A DNA stretch of 64,000 nucleotides. Origin: Streptosporangiales bacterium. GTDB lineage: Bacteria > Actinomycetota > Actinomycetes > Streptosporangiales > Streptosporangiaceae. This document shows, in pieces, positions 27,538 through 41,109 of this stretch (positions are counted from its first letter, which is position 1; the number at the start of each line of letters is the position of its first letter). The notes under the pieces are model-generated. The model worked only from the letters and a program-made list of their open reading frames with translations. It was not told where the DNA came from and made no database searches. The stretch is taken from the NCBI GenBank assembly GCA_009380095.1, contig WHSL01000001.1:19341-83340 (forward strand), given 5' to 3'. The position numbers were made by a program, and so were the translations under genes.

Positions 27538-29883
27538 GTGGCTGACGGAGCCGTGGATCTGGCCGCGGTCTGGGCGCGTGCCCTCAACGGGCTCGTGGAC
27601 AGTTCGCTGCCGCCACAACAACGCGCTTGGCTCCCCCTGACCCGCCCGCTGGGTCTGGTGGAGGACACCGCACTGCTCGCCGCGCCGAACGACTTCGCCA
27701 AGGAGATCCTGGAGACCCGGCTGCGGCCGCTGATCAGCCACGCGCTCTCGCGTGAGCTCGGCCGCGAGATCCGGGTCGCGGTGACGGTGGACCCCACGGC
27801 CGTCGAGCCGGCGGCGGCGGCGCACACCGCTTATCCCCCGGGCCCGGTCGATCTGCCGCAGGGCGACCCCCGGATGCCCGACCCGCGACTGGAGGACCCG
27901 CGCCACGACCGGCCCGATCCCGGCCCCGAGGAGCGGGGGCCGTACGAGCCGCGGCACCGGCACGGCGGCGGCGGCACCGGCTTCCCGCCACCCACCGGTT
28001 ACCCGGGCTACGAGCAGCCCCGCGATCCGCAGTACGACAAGCCGGGGCCGTACGAGCCGCGCGGCTACGAGACGGACCCCTACGATCACGCCCCGCGGGG
28101 CTACGACCCGCGGGATCAGCGCGACCCCCGGGACACCCGTGATCCCCACGGATATGAGAAGCACGACTACCCGCCCCGACCCGGCGGGTTAATGCCCGGC
28201 GGGCCCGGCTCCCCGGGCGGGTACGACACGCCCGGCTACGAGGGTCAGCGTCAGGGTGGTTACGAGCAGCCGGGCCGGCCCGGCTACGACCCGGCCCCGC
28301 CGTACGAGCCGACTGGGCACTACGACCCGCACCAGCAGCCGTACGATCCGCACGGTTTCGACAAGGGCCGCTATGACGCGGGCCGGCCGTACCCGCCGGG
28401 CCGCTACGACGCGGCGCCCGACTCCGTGCCCGGGCAGTACGAGGCGGCGCAGCATCCCCAGGCCGGCGCCGCGCCCGGACACCACTTCGAGGAGGACACC
28501 GACGGGCGCGGGCACCGGCGCGCCGAGGACTCCTTCGGCGGCCCCTCGCATGAGACCCAGGACCTCCTCCGGGACCACGACCGTGACCGGGACACCGGCC
28601 GAAACAGGGACAGGGACCTCGATCGGGACCGGGATGCCGCTTCGGCCGCACCACCCTTCGCAGGTCCGGCCGCTCCGGCCGGTCCGGGTGGCTGGGGCGG
28701 CCCCGCCGCGCCGGACGGGCTCGGCGCCGGTGGCCCTGGTGGAGTGGGCGGGCCCGGCCCCGGCGGAGGACGACACGGCCAGCCCGCGGGCGGACCGGGG
28801 AAGCCCCACCCCGCCGACTCCGACACCGGCGGCCGCGCCGCGGACATCGCCCGGCTGAACCCGAAGTACACCTTCGACACCTTCGTGATCGGCTCCAGCA
28901 ACCGGTTCGCCAACGCGGCGGCGGTGGCGGTCGCCGAGGCGCCGGCGAAGGCGTACAACCCGCTCTTCATCTATGGCGACTCCGGGCTGGGCAAGACCCA
29001 CCTGCTGCACGCGATCGGCCACTACGCACAGAGCCTGTACGAGGGCGCCCGGGTCCGCTACGTGAGCTCGGAGGAGTTCACCAACGACTTCATCAACTCC
29101 ATCCGGGACGGCAAGGCCGACGGGTTCCGGCAGCGCTACCGGGACATCGACATCCTCCTGGTGGACGACATCCAGTTCCTGGAGAACAAGGAGCAGACGC
29201 AGGAGGAGTTCTTCCACACCTTCAACACGCTGCACAACGCGAACAAGCAGATCGTGATCTCCAGCGACCGTGCCCCGAAGCAGCTGGTCACGCTGGAGGA
29301 CCGGCTGCGCAACAGGTTCGAGTGGGGGCTGATCACCGACGTCCAGCCACCGGAGCTGGAGACCCGGATCGCGATCCTGCGCAAGAAGGCCGCGCAGGAG
29401 GGGCTCGCCGCGCCGCCCGAGGTGCTGGAGTACATCGCGAGCAAGATCTCCACCAACATCCGGGAGCTCGAGGGCGCGCTGATCCGGGTGACCGCGTTCG
29501 CCAGCCTGAACCGCCAGTCGGTGGACCAGCAGCTCGCCGCGGACGTACTGAAGGACCTGATCCCCGACGACAGCGGCCCGGAGATCACCGCGGCGACGAT
29601 CATGGCGCAGACGGCGTCGTACTTCGGTCTCACCAACGACGACCTGTGCGGCACCTCGCGCTCGCGGGTGCTGGTCACCGCCCGGCAGATCGCCATGTAT
29701 CTGTGCCGGGAGCTCACGGACCTGTCGCTGCCGAAGATCGGCCAGCAGTTCGGCGGCCGCGACCACACCACCGTGATGCACGCGGACCGGAAGATCCGGT
29801 CGCTGATGGCGGAGCGGCGCTCGATCTACAACCAGGTGACCGAGCTGACCAACCGGATCAAGCAGCAGGCGCGGAAGGGATGA
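27538..29883 (+). CDS. dnaA: Chromosomal replication initiator DnaA
   Basis: About 781 residues. Domain I (residues 1-95) starts [16 protein letters not shown]. Then comes an exceptionally long low-complexity domain II (about residues 100-428), rich in Pro, Gly, Tyr, Asp and Arg. The AAA+ domain has Walker [10 protein letters not shown] and Walker [14 protein letters not shown]. The C-terminal DNA-binding domain carries the signature [15 protein letters not shown]. The start is uncertain among GTG codons at 27511, 27532 and 27538; I chose 27538 by resemblance to the Streptomyces N-terminus. Typical DnaA is 450-650 residues, so the linker is unusual. Confidence 0.95.
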   Translation: MADGAVDLAAVWARALNGLVDSSLPPQQRAWLPLTRPLGLVEDTALLAAPNDFAKEILETRLRPLISHALSRELGREIRVAVTVDPTAVEPAAAAHTAYPPGPVDLPQGDPRMPDPRLEDPRHDRPDPGPEERGPYEPRHRHGGGGTGFPPPTGYPGYEQPRDPQYDKPGPYEPRGYETDPYDHAPRGYDPRDQRDPRDTRDPHGYEKHDYPPRPGGLMPGGPGSPGGYDTPGYEGQRQGGYEQPGRPGYDPAPPYEPTGHYDPHQQPYDPHGFDKGRYDAGRPYPPGRYDAAPDSVPGQYEAAQHPQAGAAPGHHFEEDTDGRGHRRAEDSFGGPSHETQDLLRDHDRDRDTGRNRDRDLDRDRDAASAAPPFAGPAAPAGPGGWGGPAAPDGLGAGGPGGVGGPGPGGGRHGQPAGGPGKPHPADSDTGGRAADIARLNPKYTFDTFVIGSSNRFANAAAVAVAEAPAKAYNPLFIYGDSGLGKTHLLHAIGHYAQSLYEGARVRYVSSEEFTNDFINSIRDGKADGFRQRYRDIDILLVDDIQFLENKEQTQEEFFHTFNTLHNANKQIVISSDRAPKQLVTLEDRLRNRFEWGLITDVQPPELETRIAILRKKAAQEGLAAPPEVLEYIASKISTNIRELEGALIRVTAFASLNRQSVDQQLAADVLKDLIPDDSGPEITAATIMAQTASYFGLTNDDLCGTSRSRVLVTARQIAMYLCRELTDLSLPKIGQQFGGRDHTTVMHADRKIRSLMAERRSIYNQVTELTNRIKQQARKG

Positions 29884-30332
29884 AGCCGGGGATGCGGATC
29901 ACCGTTCTCCGGTGTGTGTTCCGGACACGGGGACCCCGCTTGGGGAAAACTCTGTGGACCGGCAGGGGATAACCGGGGGACAACGTGCGGACAACTTGTG
30001 GGAGGGCGGTGGACGACCGTCCGGCGCCGCTCCGGCGCCGTGTGGGAAAGGTGTGCAGAACCGGGGGACAACACGTGGACAGAGATGGGGACGGTTTCGT
30101 TCCTCCCCAGGCGTCCACCGATTCCCCCTCTTTCACACACAGCCCCGGTGGACGGGAATTCGGCCGTTGACCTGCACGAACAGCCCTCGTCCACACTGTC
30201 CACCCTCCCTATGACTACTGCTCTCTCTATTTCTCTACTGAAAAAGAAACAACTAAAAGTGGGGCCCTGTGGGGAAACCTGTCCCGCGCTCCCGGCCCCT
30301 CCATCAGTCAGCAACACAGGAGGCGGGTCCCA
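29884..30332. other. Probable chromosome replication origin (oriC)
   Basis: Non-coding dnaA-dnaN spacer of 449 bases. DnaA-box-like sites occur at 29953 (TGTGGACCG), 29986 (TGCGGACAA), 30063 (GGGGGACAA), 30074 (CGTGGACAG), 30187 (TCGTCCACA) and 30196 (CTGTCCACC), in both orientations. An AT-rich stretch at about 30209-30258, unusual for this genome, is a candidate unwinding element. In actinobacteria the origin is normally between dnaA and dnaN, which agrees. Confidence 0.88.
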
Positions 30333-31454
30333 GTGAAGTTCCGGGTCGACCGAGACGTACTCGCGGAGGCGGTGGCGTGGACGGCACGCACGTTGCCCGT
30401 CCGCCCACCCGTGCCGGTGCTGGCCGGCATGCTGCTGGACGTCGATGAGCGGCTGCGGCTGTCCAGCTTCGACTACGAGGTGTCGGCCCAAGGCTCCGTG
30501 GACGTGGACGTCGAGGAGCCGGGCAGCGTGCTGGTCTCCGGCCGGCTGCTCGCGGAGATCACCCGGAGCCTCGACTCACAGCCGGTGGAGATCTCCACCG
30601 ACGGGTCGAAGGTCACGGTGGCCTGCGGGGGCGCCAAGTTCACCCTGCTGACGCTGCCCGCGGAGGACTATCCCTCGCTCCCCGACATGCCCCAGCTGTC
30701 CGGCGCCGTCGGCAGCGACGTCTTCGCCTCCGCGGTCGGCCAGGTGGCCGTGGCCGCCGGGCGGGACGACACGCTGCCGGTGCTGACCGGCGTGCGGGTG
30801 GAGATCGAGGGCGAGAAGGTGACCCTGGCCTCCACGGACCGCTACCGGCTGGCGGTACGGGAGCTCACCTGGAAGCCCCAGCAGCCGGACATCTCGGCGA
30901 TCGCACTGGTCCCGGCGAAGACCCTCGCGGACACCGCGAAGTCGCTGACCTCCGGCGCCGAGGTGGCGATCGCGCTCTCCTCGGAGACCGGCGGCGAGGG
31001 CATGATCGGGTTCGAGGGCGGCGGCCGCCGTACCACCACCCGGCTGCTGGACGGTGAGTTCCCCAAGTTCCGCGCGCTGTTCCCGAACGAGACCAACTCC
31101 CTCGCGGAGGTGCAGACCGGGCCCTTCGCGGAGGCGGTCAAGCGCGTCGCCCTCGTCGCCGAGCGCAACACGCCCGTACGGCTGGCGTTCAGCCAGGGCG
31201 AGCTGGTGCTCGAGGCGGGCACCGGCGACGAGGCCCAGGCCGTGGAGTCCATGGAGGCGACGCTGGAGGGCGACGACATCAAGATCGCCTTCAACCCGCA
31301 GTTCCTGCTGGACGGGCTCGCCGCGATCGACTCCGACGTGGCGCGGCTGCACTTCACCACGTCCACCAAGCCCGCGGTCATCACGGGCAAGCCCGGTGAC
31401 GACGGCGGCGCCGACTACCGGTATCTGTTGATGCCGGTACGGCTGAACGCGTGA
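30333..31454 (+). CDS. dnaN: DNA polymerase III beta clamp
   Basis: 373 residues starting VKFRVDRDVLAEAVAW from a GTG behind AGGAGG. It shows the three-domain sliding-clamp pattern, ending in the conserved YLLMPVRLNA tail. It tethers polymerases and repair proteins to DNA. Confidence 0.97.
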   Translation: MKFRVDRDVLAEAVAWTARTLPVRPPVPVLAGMLLDVDERLRLSSFDYEVSAQGSVDVDVEEPGSVLVSGRLLAEITRSLDSQPVEISTDGSKVTVACGGAKFTLLTLPAEDYPSLPDMPQLSGAVGSDVFASAVGQVAVAAGRDDTLPVLTGVRVEIEGEKVTLASTDRYRLAVRELTWKPQQPDISAIALVPAKTLADTAKSLTSGAEVAIALSSETGGEGMIGFEGGGRRTTTRLLDGEFPKFRALFPNETNSLAEVQTGPFAEAVKRVALVAERNTPVRLAFSQGELVLEAGTGDEAQAVESMEATLEGDDIKIAFNPQFLLDGLAAIDSDVARLHFTTSTKPAVITGKPGDDGGADYRYLLMPVRLNA

Positions 31455-31487
31455 CTGCGGGGCAGTGCTCATCGCGGAGGATGTGAG

Positions 31488-32402
31488 ATGCAGATCGCAA
31501 TGGTCGGCCTGGGGCGCATGGGCGGCAACATGGCCGAGCGCCTCCGGCAGGGCGGACACGACGTCATCGGGTACGACCGGGATCCGGCGCTGAGCGACGC
31601 CTCGAGCCTGGAGGACCTGGTCAAGCGGCTCACCCCACCGCGGGTCGTGTGGGTGATGGTGCCGGCCGGCGCCGCCACCCAGGCCACGGTCGACGAGCTG
31701 GGCGCCCTGCTCGAGGCGGGCGACACGGTGATCGACGGCGGCAACTCACACTATGTGGACGACCGTGCGCACGCCGAGGCGCTGGCCCCGTCCGGCGTGG
31801 GCTTCGTGGACGTGGGTGTGAGCGGCGGCGTGTGGGGGCTGGACAACGGCTACGCGCTGATGGCCGGCGGCTCCGAGGAGCACGTACGGCCCCTCATGCC
31901 GGCCTTCGAGACGCTGAAACCCCCGGGCGCGCACGGCTTCGTGCACGCCGGCGGGGTCGGCGCCGGGCACTTCGCCAAGATGGTCCACAACGGCATCGAG
32001 TACGGCATGATGCAGGCCTTCGCCGAGGGCTACGAGCTGCTCGAGGCCAGCGACGCCGTCACCGACGTGCCCGGGGTCTTCTCCAGCTGGAGCGAGGGCA
32101 CCGTGATCCGCTCCTGGCTGCTCGACCTGCTGAACCGGGCGCTTGAGTCCGATCCCGGCCTGGCGGCGCTGCGCGGCTACGCGGAGGACTCCGGCGAGGG
32201 CCGGTGGACCGTACAGGCCGGGGTGGACCACGCCGTGCCGCTGCCGGCGATCACCGCGGCGCTGTACGCGCGGTTCGCCTCCCGGCAGGACGACTCGCCC
32301 GCGATGAAGGTGGTCGCGGCGCTGCGCAACCAGTTCGGCGGGCACGCCATCGAGGCCGCCAAGGCCAAGCCGAGTGCTGCCGATCCCCCGGCCACCGACT
32401 GA
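31488..32402 (+). CDS. gnd: 6-phosphogluconate dehydrogenase, decarboxylating (short form)
   Basis: 304 residues. N-terminal NAD(P) motif MVGLGRMGGNMAERLRQGG, substrate-binding DGGNSHYVDD, and VGVSGGVWGLDNGYALMAGG; the catalytic lysine/asparagine helix is HFAKMVHNGIEYGMMQAFAEG. The 300-residue length is the short form common near dnaN in actinobacteria, often NAD-preferring. It oxidatively decarboxylates 6-phosphogluconate to ribulose 5-phosphate. Its position between dnaN and recF is conserved. Confidence 0.95.
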   Translation: MQIAMVGLGRMGGNMAERLRQGGHDVIGYDRDPALSDASSLEDLVKRLTPPRVVWVMVPAGAATQATVDELGALLEAGDTVIDGGNSHYVDDRAHAEALAPSGVGFVDVGVSGGVWGLDNGYALMAGGSEEHVRPLMPAFETLKPPGAHGFVHAGGVGAGHFAKMVHNGIEYGMMQAFAEGYELLEASDAVTDVPGVFSSWSEGTVIRSWLLDLLNRALESDPGLAALRGYAEDSGEGRWTVQAGVDHAVPLPAITAALYARFASRQDDSPAMKVVAALRNQFGGHAIEAAKAKPSAADPPATD

Positions 32403-32412
32403 TCGATCCACA

Positions 32413-32456
32413 AGCGGGCGCTTTCCGTCGTACGTCCACGACGGAGGGCGCCCGCT
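32413..32456 (+). terminator. Terminator-like hairpin after gnd
   Basis: AGCGGGCGC pairs with GCGCCCGCT as the outer stem, and CCGTCGT with ACGACGG as the inner stem. It begins 11 bases after the gnd stop. The T-tract is absent. A TGTCCACAG DnaA-box-like site follows at about 32510, before recF. Confidence 0.7.
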
Positions 32457-32530
32457 CCGTTCGCCGCCGTTCGCCCCGGTGATCGCGTGTCGCCGGGCTG
32501 CTCCCAAGATGTCCACAGGCCTGGGGATAA

Positions 32531-36553
<4,023 letters not shown>

Positions 36554-36617
36554 CGGTGCCCGACCGAGGCTCTTGCCCGCCCGGCGGGCCGACCGACGAG
36601 AAAAGGAACATCAGCTC

Positions 36618-39125
36618 GTGACGGACGTGAACACGGCCGACTCCCACGACCGGATCGAACCGGTCGACATCCAGGTCGAGATGCAGCGCAGCTATCTCGA
36701 CTACGCGATGTCGGTGATCGTCGGCCGGGCGCTTCCCGACGTGCGCGACGGCCTCAAGCCCGTGCACACCCGGGTGCTGTACGCGATGTACGACGGCGGC
36801 TACCGGCCGGACCGCGGCTACTTCAAGTGTGCCCGCGTGGTCGGCGACGTGATGGGCAACTATCACCCGCACGGCGACAGCGCGATCTACGACACGCTCG
36901 TGCGGCTGGCCCAGCCCTGGTCGATGCGGATGCCGCTGATCGACGGCAACGGCAACTTCGGCTCCCCGGGCAACGACCCCGCCGCGGCCATGCGGTACAC
37001 CGAGTGCAAGCTCGCCCCGCTGGCCATGGAGATGCTGCGGGACATCGACAAGGAGACCGTCGACTTCCGGCCCAACTACGACGGCCGGTCCTCCGAGCCC
37101 GTGGTGCTGCCGGCGCGGTTCCCGAACCTGCTGGTCAACGGCGCCACCGGCATCGCGGTGGGCATGGCCACCAACATCCCCTCGCACAACCTGCGCGAGG
37201 TGGCCGCGGGCGTCACCTGGTACCTGGAGAATCCCGAGGCGGCCGACGAGGAACTGCTCGAGGCCCTGCTCGCCCGCATCAAGGGACCCGACTTCCCGCT
37301 CGGTGCCCAGATCGTGGGCAGGCGCGGTATCGAGGAGGCGTACCGTACCGGGCGCGGCTCGATCACCATGCGCGCGCTCGTGGACGTCGAAGAGGACAAC
37401 AAGGGCCGCCACCAGCTCGTCGTGACGGCGCTGCCGTACCAGGTCAACCCGGACAACCTGGCGCTGAAGATCGCCGAGCTGGTGAAGGACGGCAAGATCA
37501 CCGGCATCGCCGACGTCAAGGACGAGACCAGTGGCCGTACCGGTCAGCGGCTGGTCATCGTGCTCAAGCGGGACGCCGTCGCCAAGGTCGTGCTGAACAA
37601 CCTGTACAAGCACACCCAGCTGCAGGACACGTTCGGCGCGAACATGCTGGCCCTCGTCGACGGTGTGCCGCGCACGCTGCGGCTGGACCAGATGGTCCGA
37701 TACTGGGTCGAGCACCAGATCGAGGTCATCGTCCGGCGCACGCGGTACCTGCTGCGCAAGGCCGAGGAGCGGGCGCACATCCTGCGTGCGCTGCTCAAGG
37801 CCATCGACATGATCGACGAGGTCATCGCGCTGATCCGGGCCAGCGACTCCGCGGCCAGCGCCCAGCAGGGCCTGATGGACCTGCTGGAGATCGACGAGCT
37901 CCAGGCGCGCGCCATCCTCGACATGCAGCTGCGCAAGCTCGCCGCCCTCGAGGCGCAGGCGCTGCAGAGCGAGTACGACCAGCTGATGGCCGAGATCGCC
38001 GACTACAACGACATCCTCTCCTCGCCCGAGCGGCAGCGCACCATCGTCAAGGACGAGCTCACCGAGATCGTCGACAAGTACGGCGACGAGCGGCGCACCG
38101 AGATCGTCCCCTTCGACGGCGACATGAGCATGGAGGACTACATCGCCGAGGAGAGCGTGGTCGTCACGATCACGCGCGGCGGGTATGCCAAGCGCACCAA
38201 GACGGACGCCTACCGGGCGCAGAAGCGCGGCGGCAAGGGCGTCCGCGGGGCCCAGCTCAAGCAGGACGACATCGTCGACCAGTTCTTCGTGACCACCACG
38301 CACCACTGGATCCTGTTCTTCACCAACAAGGGCCGGGTCTACCGGGCGAAGGCGTACGAGCTCCCCGAGCTCGCCCGCGACGCGCGCGGCCAGCACGTGG
38401 CCAACATGCTCGCCTTTCAGCCCGATGAGCACATCGCCGAGGTGCTCGCGCTGCGGGACTACGAGGTGGCGCCGTACCTGGTGCTCGCCACCCGGGACGG
38501 GCTGGTCAAGAAGTCCCGGCTGTCCGACTTCGACTCCCCGCGCAGCGGCGGCATCATCGCCATCAACCTGCGCGACGGCGACGAGGTCCTCTCCGCGCGG
38601 CTCGTCTCCTCCGAGGACGACCTGCTGCTCATCAGCCGCAACGCCCAGGCCATCCGCTTCCAGGCCACCGACGAAGCGCTGCGGCCCATGGGCCGCGCCA
38701 CCGCCGGCGTCCGCGGCATGCGGTTCGTCGAGGGCGACGCACTGCTCAGCATGCACGTGGTCCGTGAGGGCGCCGACGTGCTGGTCGCCACCGGGGGCGG
38801 ATACGCCAAGCGCACCCTCGCGGAGGCGTACCCGGTGCAGAACCGCGGCGGAAAGGGCGTACTCACCGCGAAGATCGTGGAGACTCGTGGCAAGCTGGTC
38901 GGAGCCCTGATGGTGCGGCCGGAGGACGAGATCTTCGCGATCACCTCCGCCGGCGGTGTCATCAGGACCAGCGCCGGAGAGATCAAGAGGTCTGGGCGGC
39001 AGACCATGGGGGTACGCCTCATGAACCTGGCCGAGGGTGACAGCGTCGTCGCCATCGCGCTCAACGCCGAGTCCTTGGACGACGACTCCGACGAAGCCGA
39101 ACCCGGGGAGGAGGGTGAGCAGTGA
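36618..39125 (+). CDS. gyrA: DNA gyrase subunit A
   Basis: 835 residues from the GTG at 36618. The winged-helix domain carries the catalytic tyrosine (Y127, [10 protein letters not shown]). The quinolone-resistance region reads [19 protein letters not shown], in which the residue at the position of E. coli Ser83 is Ser. The C-terminal beta-pinwheel has a GyrA-box-type QKRGGKGV. It ends in an acidic tail. The DUF3566 gene overlaps its stop. Confidence 0.97.
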   Translation: MTDVNTADSHDRIEPVDIQVEMQRSYLDYAMSVIVGRALPDVRDGLKPVHTRVLYAMYDGGYRPDRGYFKCARVVGDVMGNYHPHGDSAIYDTLVRLAQPWSMRMPLIDGNGNFGSPGNDPAAAMRYTECKLAPLAMEMLRDIDKETVDFRPNYDGRSSEPVVLPARFPNLLVNGATGIAVGMATNIPSHNLREVAAGVTWYLENPEAADEELLEALLARIKGPDFPLGAQIVGRRGIEEAYRTGRGSITMRALVDVEEDNKGRHQLVVTALPYQVNPDNLALKIAELVKDGKITGIADVKDETSGRTGQRLVIVLKRDAVAKVVLNNLYKHTQLQDTFGANMLALVDGVPRTLRLDQMVRYWVEHQIEVIVRRTRYLLRKAEERAHILRALLKAIDMIDEVIALIRASDSAASAQQGLMDLLEIDELQARAILDMQLRKLAALEAQALQSEYDQLMAEIADYNDILSSPERQRTIVKDELTEIVDKYGDERRTEIVPFDGDMSMEDYIAEESVVVTITRGGYAKRTKTDAYRAQKRGGKGVRGAQLKQDDIVDQFFVTTTHHWILFFTNKGRVYRAKAYELPELARDARGQHVANMLAFQPDEHIAEVLALRDYEVAPYLVLATRDGLVKKSRLSDFDSPRSGGIIAINLRDGDEVLSARLVSSEDDLLLISRNAQAIRFQATDEALRPMGRATAGVRGMRFVEGDALLSMHVVREGADVLVATGGGYAKRTLAEAYPVQNRGGKGVLTAKIVETRGKLVGALMVRPEDEIFAITSAGGVIRTSAGEIKRSGRQTMGVRLMNLAEGDSVVAIALNAESLDDDSDEAEPGEEGEQ

Positions 39126-39913
39126 GCAGCTACCCCGCGCCCAAACCGACGCGCACCACTCCCGGGCCCGGCGGCGGCCCCGTACGCGGCACCCGGCAGG
39201 CCGAGGGCGCTTCCGGCGCCGCACCTGACGGGCCCGGCGCGGCCGACACCGGGGGGCAGCCCAGCGGCCGTGCCATGCCGCCGGGTGGCCCGCCAGGGCC
39301 GGGCGGCACGCCCGCCGCCGGCTCACCGTCCATGCGCGGCGCCGCCCCCGGCGGCGGCCCGCAAGCAGATCCGCGGCGCGGGCCCGGGCCCGGCTGGCAG
39401 GGCCCTCCGCCCCCCGGCGCCGGAGCTCCCCCGCCCGGCGGGGCGCCGCGTGGCAACCCGGCCGCACCCGGAGGGCCCGGCACCGCGGCTCCCACCGGGG
39501 GTCAGGCCCCGGCGGCCGCCGCCGCGCGCGCCGCGGCCAACTCCCGCAAGGCGCACCTCGCGCTCACCCGCGTCGAGCCCTGGTCCGTGATGAAGTTCAG
39601 CTTCGTCATCTCGCTGGTCTGCTTCGTCATCCTGTTCGTGGCCGTCGCGCTCATCTACGGCGTGCTCGCCGGCCTCGGCGTCTTCGAAGCGATCAGCGGC
39701 ACGGTCAACGACCTCACCTCCGGCGACGCCGGCGAGGGCGGGGTCAACGCGGCGCGGTGGTTCTCGGCTGGCAACGTGCTCGGCTACACGGCGCTCATCG
39801 GGGCGCTCAACGTCTTCCTCATCACCGCCGTCTCCACCGTCGGGGCCATGCTCTACAACGCCACGGCGGTGCTGGTCGGGGGCGTCGAGGTCACGCTCAG
39901 CGAGGTCGAGTGA
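39122..39913 (+). CDS. DUF3566 transmembrane protein
   Basis: 263 residues. The N-terminal ~130 residues are proline/glycine-rich and disordered. The C-terminal DUF3566 domain starts [20 protein letters not shown] and has two transmembrane helices, ending in [14 protein letters not shown]. The gene sits after gyrA in nearly all actinobacteria. It overlaps the gyrA stop by a GTGA. The function is unresolved; a link to division or envelope is plausible but unshown. Confidence 0.92.
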   Translation: MSSYPAPKPTRTTPGPGGGPVRGTRQAEGASGAAPDGPGAADTGGQPSGRAMPPGGPPGPGGTPAAGSPSMRGAAPGGGPQADPRRGPGPGWQGPPPPGAGAPPPGGAPRGNPAAPGGPGTAAPTGGQAPAAAAARAAANSRKAHLALTRVEPWSVMKFSFVISLVCFVILFVAVALIYGVLAGLGVFEAISGTVNDLTSGDAGEGGVNAARWFSAGNVLGYTALIGALNVFLITAVSTVGAMLYNATAVLVGGVEVTLSEVE

Positions 39914-39916
39914 GGT

Positions 39917-39935
39917 GGTCGCCGAGCGGCCTTTT
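39917..39935 (+). terminator. Intrinsic terminator after the gyrA-DUF3566 operon
   Basis: Six-base-pair hairpin (GGTCGC / GCGGCC with one T-G pair, CGA loop) at 39917-39931, followed by TTTT. Confidence 0.65.
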
Positions 39936-39939
39936 CGTT

Positions 39940-39968
39940 TCGACTCTCGCCCGGCCATGCGGTAGTCT
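39940..39968 (+). promoter_or_regulatory. Candidate promoter of tRNA-Ile
   Basis: TCGACT at 39940-39945 and TAGTCT at 39963-39968, separated by 17 bases, with the tRNA starting 14 bases further on. This fits a housekeeping promoter (TTGACA-N17-TANNNT). Confidence 0.5.
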
Positions 39969-39981
39969 TCCGCACGTACTC

Positions 39982-40055
39982 GGGCCTATAGCTCAGTCGG
40001 TTAGAGCGCATCCCTGATAAGGATGAGGCCGGAGGTTCAAGTCCTCCTAGGCCCA
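39982..40055 (+). tRNA. tRNA-Ile (GAU anticodon)
   Basis: 74 bases that fold as a standard cloverleaf. The acceptor GGGCCTA pairs with TAGGCCC, the discriminator is A, the anticodon loop is CTGATAA with anticodon GAT at 40016-40018, and the T-loop is TTCAAGT. The CCA end is not fully encoded (CCCA follows). It is the insertion site of the island to its right, and its 3' half is repeated at 60637-60681. Confidence 0.98.
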
Positions 40056-40058
40056 CCC
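40014..40058 (+). repeat. attL: 45-bp direct repeat at the tRNA-Ile 3' half
   Basis: Runs from the first base of the anticodon loop through the tRNA 3' end to CCCACCC. Identical over 45 bases to 60637-60681. Starting at the anticodon loop is typical for tyrosine-recombinase crossover in tRNA genes. Confidence 0.92.
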
Positions 40059-40297
40059 AGTATGCCCAGCTCAGAGGCCGGTTCCCTACTCCAGGGACCC
40101 GGCCTCTAGATCATCTGTCACTCATTTGTCACTCGGACGCACACGGATCACCCGGCATCCAGTGACATAGACATAGCCCTTCTGACACACCCGCCGGCAC
40201 GCCCCTGAACACGCACTTGGCTCGCACTACGCCCCCCGGATGGAACGGCCTGACGGTGGCGGTGCCGCCGGTCTAGAGTCAATCACGGGAGCTGGGG

Positions 40298-40615
40298 CTA
40301 CCGTTCGATGGACGGGCCTTCGCGGCGGGCGGCGCGTTCCTCGCGCTGCCGTGGGGCGGCGGCCCGACGGCGGGCTAGCTCATCGTCCTCCGCGCGTCGG
40401 GCGAGCGTGTCGCGTCGTCGTCGGGCGCGACTGGCCTCGCGCAGTTGGTCGGCCGCGCTCCGGATGCGGGTCTCGGCGTCGTGCTCTGCGAGGGAGTACT
40501 CGTCGACCGCATGGTGCCGTACCGGGCCTTCGGTCAGCTCTTGGAGACCGGCCTTGACGCCTTCGGTCCTGGATGTATTGCCGAGCTCGGTCCGGGCCGT
40601 CCGGGGCGCACGCAC
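40298..40615 (-). pseudogene. Decayed copy of the 314-residue gene at 60941
   Basis: The encoded segments match the C-terminal part of the minus-strand protein at 60941-61885: GLQELTEGPVRH, ETRIRSAADQLREASRAR and RRAEDDELA. A segment resembling its APDDPDRVRQHIQD region is joined directly to the later EGVKAG region, and a second stretch (about 80 bases) is missing before AETRIRS. So this is a remnant with at least two internal deletions. Its flanks, 40059-40297, also resemble 60682-60940. The next 240 bases (40616-40857) hold no gene I can support. Confidence 0.7.
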
Positions 40616-40857
40616 GGGGCATTCAGCCAGTTGGCGCCGGCAGACGGTCTCTTCGCCCTGTACCCGCTCACAAGCTCGGCGCTCTCGTGGCTGTCGGGGT
40701 CACGTTCGGAACCACCGGGATCACGGCACCGTCGCAGGCCGGCCCACTCCCACGCCGTTCCGCCTACGCCGTCACGTCGCGCGTCATCGCTGGCTCAGCC
40801 GACTTGACGAATCCGGCGTTCCACGATCGGCATCCCAAGACCAAATTCCGCAGCGAG

Positions 40858-41109
40858 TCAGCCACTGCCAGGAAATTCGATTCCAGGCTTCCCCTCCGCC
40901 AACTGGCCAAGGAAATACTCGCATGCCGCATCTTCGGAAGTGAATCTTTGAAGCCTCCGTCTTCCCCCTCGCTCAAACCAGAAGACCAGCCAGGTCTTCC
41001 CTTGGCGCTTTAGGCACCAGGTGGAGTCGTCTGGTTTCTCTTGAATTCGATAGATGTTGGGATTTACGCCGCTTTCCTCAAGGGCGCGTTCAAGCTGCCT
41101 GACGTTCAT
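40858..41109 (-). CDS. Candidate immunity protein for the RHS-TNT toxin
   Basis: 83 residues (starting MNVRQLERALEESGVNPNIY). The WCLKRQGKTWLVFWFERGG core and FTSEDAACEYFLGQL ending resemble a small actinobacterial family found beside polymorphic toxins. The ATG overlaps the toxin stop (ATGA), so the two are translationally coupled. Toxin-immunity pairing is inferred from position, size and coupling; it is shorter than the known mycobacterial TNT antitoxin (IFT) and not recognisably related. AT content is higher than in neighbours. Confidence 0.65.
   Translation of the reverse strand: MNVRQLERALEESGVNPNIYRIQEKPDDSTWCLKRQGKTWLVFWFERGGRRRLQRFTSEDAACEYFLGQLAEGKPGIEFPGSG

Noticed and set aside
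40616..41013. Plus-strand frame with a signal-like stretch (ALVAVGVTFGTTGITAPSQA).
   Set aside because: Overlaps the minus-strand immunity gene, has no good ribosome-binding site and no family resemblance.
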